Assembly (NCBI GenBank): GCA_036268995.1
Contig: DATATB010000104.1
Coordinates: 10,967-74,966, forward strand
Origin: DATATB01 sp036268995
GTDB lineage: Bacteria > Planctomycetota > Planctomycetia > Pirellulales > PNKZ01
Direction: 5' to 3'
Length of the DNA stretch: 64,000 bases
Part shown: in pieces, positions 61,128 to 64,000 of the stretch
How positions within the stretch are numbered: the first letter of the stretch is position 1
How the letters are laid out: every line of letters starts with the position of its first letter
Made by a program: the position numbers and the translations under genes
The notes under the pieces: generated by a model
Database searches by the model: none
What the model was told of the DNA's origin: nothing
The model's input: the letters and a program-made list of their open reading frames with translations, nothing else

Positions 61128-64000
61128 TCAGCCAGGATTGGTCGTGGCCGGCACCACTGAACGCCGCCGCAGCAGCTCGGCGGCCCGGGCCAGCCACTCG
61201 TCGTTGGGCAGGCAATAAGGCCGGAATTTTTCGAGCAATCCTTGCTCTTCGCTATGCAAAAACGCGCGGAACACGCCCAGCTTGCTGGCGGCCGGCGAAT
61301 CGATCAGGCTGCTGGAATCGGCCACGCTCATCTGGAACAGCACGCGTGTCTCGAACTCGCGCAGCGTCTGCCGCTCGAACACGCGATAAAAATTGTTGAG
61401 CGTGTCGCACCAAGTGAGGACGTGAATGCCCAGCGGCGGCCCTTCGCGCAGCAGGGCCACAAGTTGCTTGGCCGGGTTGGCCTTTTCTTCGCGTGAGAAA
61501 CTGAAATCGTCTTCCGCTTTGCGCAGCTCTCGGAAACGTGGCAGGTCGTAGATCAGCACAAAGATCGCCGGCGCCTCGGTCTCGCCCGAGGTCTGACGGC
61601 GTTCGCTTTCGGCCGCCAGCTCGGCCATCATTGCGCCCACCTGCCGGGCGGCGACCACTTCGACCGGGTGCGGCAGCATGCTGGCGATGCGGCCCAAGGC
61701 GGCGGCCTGCGGAGCATCGGGCGGGCTGCCGTCGAGCACGTAAAAGCGGGCCCCGCCGGGCGTGTCGCCACCGGCCGGCGGAAGCTGGGCCGCCAGGCTG
61801 AACATGGTCGAGACCATCAAGGCTCGCGCGGCCTCGGCCTGCTGGCCGAGCATCAGCATGTTGGCGCCGCTTTGGCGGCGAATCACGGCTGCCGTCGGAT
61901 CTTTGATGGCGATCGCCTCGCCTAGCCAGGCCGGCGTGGTCAGCGCACTGGCCGGCCAGGCCGGGGCAGAAATCAATTGCTCGAGCTGGGTGTTCTTGCC
62001 GATCTCGGCTGGCACGTTGCCTTCGAAAATAATCTGCGGCGGCGTGGGCAGCTTCCGCTCGAGGGCCAGTTCGTGGATGCGGCGCAGATATTCGTCGTGC
62101 TTATCGTCCGTGAGCCAAACCACCTGGAACAGGTTGTTGCCCTCCGGCCGGCCGTTGGCATCGTTGTAAATCGCCTCGCCGGGCCGGGTCAGCAATCGCG
62201 CCGCGGGGTTCTCTTCGCTCAGGATCAGGTTGGCGTCGGCTTCGCTGCATTGCAGGGCCACGCGCACGGCCATCTGCCCCAGCGTCGTGCGTGCCAGGCC
62301 ATACGCACCGCCCAACGTCTGGCTGCCCAGGTGGACATGAATACCGAAGGCACGGCCTTGCCGCACCAGTCGATCCAGCAGCAGCGAAACGTCCTGCGCG
62401 ATCTTGTCGTCTTCGACGAAGAATTCCTGAAACTCGTCGACGATCAGCAGGACGCGCGGCATGCGCGTGTGCGGATCGGCCTGGCGAAAACTATTGAGAT
62501 CCTGCACGTTCAAGTCGCGGAACATGTCGCCGCGAATCTTCAGCTCCGCGTCCAGCCGTTGCAACACGCTCAGCCCGAATTCGCGCTCGCTTTCGATGGC
62601 GATGACCCGGGCGTGCGGCAACTGATGCTGGGCATAAGTCTTGAACTCGACGCCCTTCTTGAAGTCGATCAGGTACATCTCGACCTGGTCGGGACTGTAC
62701 ATCAAGGCCGAGTTCGTAATCAGTGCATGCAACAGCGTGCTCTTGCCCGAACCGGTCTTGCCGGCGATGAGCACGTGCTGGGCCGTGCCGCGTCCCAGCT
62801 TCATGCTCTGTCGTTTGGTGGCTCCGGCGCGGCCCAGCGGCACGTCGATGCCGGTGCCGCTGTCGCTGGTCCACCAGGCATCGTCGGCTGGGGCGATGAA
62901 CTCGAAGGGAACTTCCACGCGGTTCGAATCTTTCGCCGCCTCGCCGGTGAGGTGTACGATGCGGCTGAAACGATCCGACGGCGGAGGCGAGTCCATCACC
63001 AGTGGAAACTTCTCGACCGCCTCTTCCTTCCACACGAACTGCGTTTCCTTCCACACCAGCTTGATGGCGTGCTGCTCCAGATCGGCCAGGCGAAAGCCGC
63101 CGGGCAGCGCCAGCTTCGTATCGATGCTGGCCAGCACGTACACGCCGCAGCGGGCGCCCGAGCTGGCGATGCTCAGCAGATAGCGCATCGCCGCTTCGGT
63201 GAAGTTGAAGGGAAAATTCGCCACGACCAGCACGCGGAAGGGCTCGGCCACTTCGCCGGCGTGCTCGTTGTAATCCTCGATCGTCTCGAACTCGTTGCGC
63301 AGATACTTCTGGATTACGGTCGACATGTGCTGCGTCAGGTCGGCCAGCCGCTGTTCGATGTGTTGCGGCTCAGTCCAGATTTTGTGCGATACCAGCAGCT
63401 CGTCGTAATCGGCCAGGTGCATGAAGCCGGCGAAGTTTTGGCCCAGGCCGACCGGGTCGATGATCGTGAACCGCACCTTGCCCGGCGGCAGGCTGGTGAG
63501 AAGCCGCAGCATCATCGCCTGCAGCGCCTGCACCGCGGCCGCCCGCCCCTCCCCGGCAGTGTGCAGTAGGGTGGCGCAGCGGTGCGGAAACGGCAATAGC
63601 GCCGGCACCTCGAAGCGGTCCGGCTCGAACCGCCGCAGGGCCGGATCGGCCGGCTGTCCTCCCGGTAACGCCGCCACGTCGACATCCAATCCGCCGAACC
63701 GCACACCCGCCGGCACCGTCGACGGCGGCGTCCACTGTGCACTCGCCAAGCGTTGCCAATTGGGGAACAGTCGCTCGTTCTGAGACCACACGTCGTCCAG
63801 ATCGGCCCGCGCCCGGTCGATCCCGCCGTGCCAGTCGTCGCGGAGCTTCTGCGACGCCGCCTCGTGCGACGCCTCAATTTGCGAGCGTTCGCGATCCGCA
63901 CGGCCGGTCAGCTCGGCCATGTCGCGAACGAAGCCGCCGTCGATCTCCGCCCGTTTCTTCTGGTAGTCGGCTTCAATCCTCGCCAGCGCCCGTTCGCGCG
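61128..64000 (-). CDS. FtsK/SpoIIIE-type ATPase, 5' end beyond window
   Basis: The frame is open to base 64000; at least 957 codons are visible and the ATG at 63920 is internal. It starts with a coiled coil (ALARIEADYQKKRAEIDGGF, then HEAASQKLRDDWHG). A first ATPase module follows, with Walker A IAGKTGSGKSTLLHAL and Walker B RVLLIVDEFQEFF, plus FGIHVHLGSQTLGG. A second module (about 610-900 of the visible part) has no intact P-loop (MLMLGQQAEAARALMVST) but keeps FVLIYDLPRF. The tandem active-plus-degenerate layout resembles EssC/EccC-like pumps of type VII secretion more than chromosome translocases; no WXG100 gene is in view. Confidence 0.85.
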   Translation of the reverse strand, partial: RERALARIEADYQKKRAEIDGGFVRDMAELTGRADRERSQIEASHEAASQKLRDDWHGGIDRARADLDDVWSQNERLFPNWQRLASAQWTPPSTVPAGVRFGGLDVDVAALPGGQPADPALRRFEPDRFEVPALLPFPHRCATLLHTAGEGRAAAVQALQAMMLRLLTSLPPGKVRFTIIDPVGLGQNFAGFMHLADYDELLVSHKIWTEPQHIEQRLADLTQHMSTVIQKYLRNEFETIEDYNEHAGEVAEPFRVLVVANFPFNFTEAAMRYLLSIASSGARCGVYVLASIDTKLALPGGFRLADLEQHAIKLVWKETQFVWKEEAVEKFPLVMDSPPPSDRFSRIVHLTGEAAKDSNRVEVPFEFIAPADDAWWTSDSGTGIDVPLGRAGATKRQSMKLGRGTAQHVLIAGKTGSGKSTLLHALITNSALMYSPDQVEMYLIDFKKGVEFKTYAQHQLPHARVIAIESEREFGLSVLQRLDAELKIRGDMFRDLNVQDLNSFRQADPHTRMPRVLLIVDEFQEFFVEDDKIAQDVSLLLDRLVRQGRAFGIHVHLGSQTLGGAYGLARTTLGQMAVRVALQCSEADANLILSEENPAARLLTRPGEAIYNDANGRPEGNNLFQVVWLTDDKHDEYLRRIHELALERKLPTPPQIIFEGNVPAEIGKNTQLEQLISAPAWPASALTTPAWLGEAIAIKDPTAAVIRRQSGANMLMLGQQAEAARALMVSTMFSLAAQLPPAGGDTPGGARFYVLDGSPPDAPQAAALGRIASMLPHPVEVVAARQVGAMMAELAAESERRQTSGETEAPAIFVLIYDLPRFRELRKAEDDFSFSREEKANPAKQLVALLREGPPLGIHVLTWCDTLNNFYRVFERQTLREFETRVLFQMSVADSSSLIDSPAASKLGVFRAFLHSEEQGLLEKFRPYCLPNDEWLARAAELLRRRSVVPATTNPG

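Noticed and set aside
61977..63569. 530-codon plus-strand frame opposite the FtsK gene
   Set aside because: Antisense shadow. The FtsK frame contains intact Walker motifs; this one has no recognisable domain.

Overview
The window reads as a chromosomal segment of a planctomycete (Planctomycetota, most likely Pirellulales). The reasons are the high-G+C coding bias and several families typical of that phylum: a DUF1549/DUF1553 cytochrome-like protein, a DUF1501 protein with a twin-arginine signal, a TIGR03067 protein, a WD40 protein with a PSCyt1-type heme site, giant secreted TPR-CHAT proteins, and a Ser/Thr kinase fused to leucine-rich repeats and a formylglycine-enzyme-like domain. No plasmid, phage structural or ribosomal genes are visible.

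Layout. 1-1812: 3' part of a SpoVR-family gene and a small partner. 1986-2436: a small membrane protein and an orphan DUF433 antitoxin-like gene. 2668-10904: a co-oriented trio of secreted proteins (DUF1549/1553, a PPC/IPT-like protein, and a cytochrome c-WD40 protein interrupted by an alanine-rich coiled coil). 11097-13294: a zinc-ribbon membrane protein, a stretch poor in genes and a small secreted protein. 13494-17931: a tRNA-Gly(CCC) gene followed 4.36 kb later by an exact 44-nt copy of its 3' half. This is the signature of an integrated island. The segment holds an operon of membrane and coiled-coil proteins and an ATGA-coupled hypothetical pair, but no integrase. Just outside lies the truncated end of a CAP/SCP-domain gene, then a TfoX-N gene. 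18797-20393: an ABC exporter. 20410-25697: secreted proteins, among them a degenerate M14-GH88/105 fusion and a DUF1501 protein. 26029-27554: cold-shock protein, PaiB-like protein and MscL with a zinc-ribbon tail.

27715-45187 is dominated by two secreted TPR-CHAT proteases (1483 and about 2341 aa). The larger one is followed at 35 nt by a secreted caspase-like peptidase (C14), and that by a translationally coupled single-pass membrane protein. A cysteine-rich lipoprotein and a TPR protein sit close by. This is the best candidate for an undescribed multi-component system, probably an extracytoplasmic protease cascade.

45355-53370 holds a Uma2 gene and the flagellar filament block fliW-csrA-flagellin-fliD-fliS. 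A sigma-28-like promoter and a long leader with GGA motifs precede the flagellin gene, so the sequence fits the FliW-CsrA-flagellin feedback loop. The flagellin (882 aa) is expanded by two sets of internal repeats. 53603-64000: a Tat-exported amidohydrolase, the kinase-LRR-FGE fusion, a prokaryotic pentameric ligand-gated channel homologue, a DUF1570 metallopeptidase-like protein, and a large FtsK/SpoIIIE ATPase that runs off the window.

Intergenic space carries dispersed composite hairpins of at least two families (10957, 25727, 58647 and 59885; and 23881), plus one hairpin at 54682.
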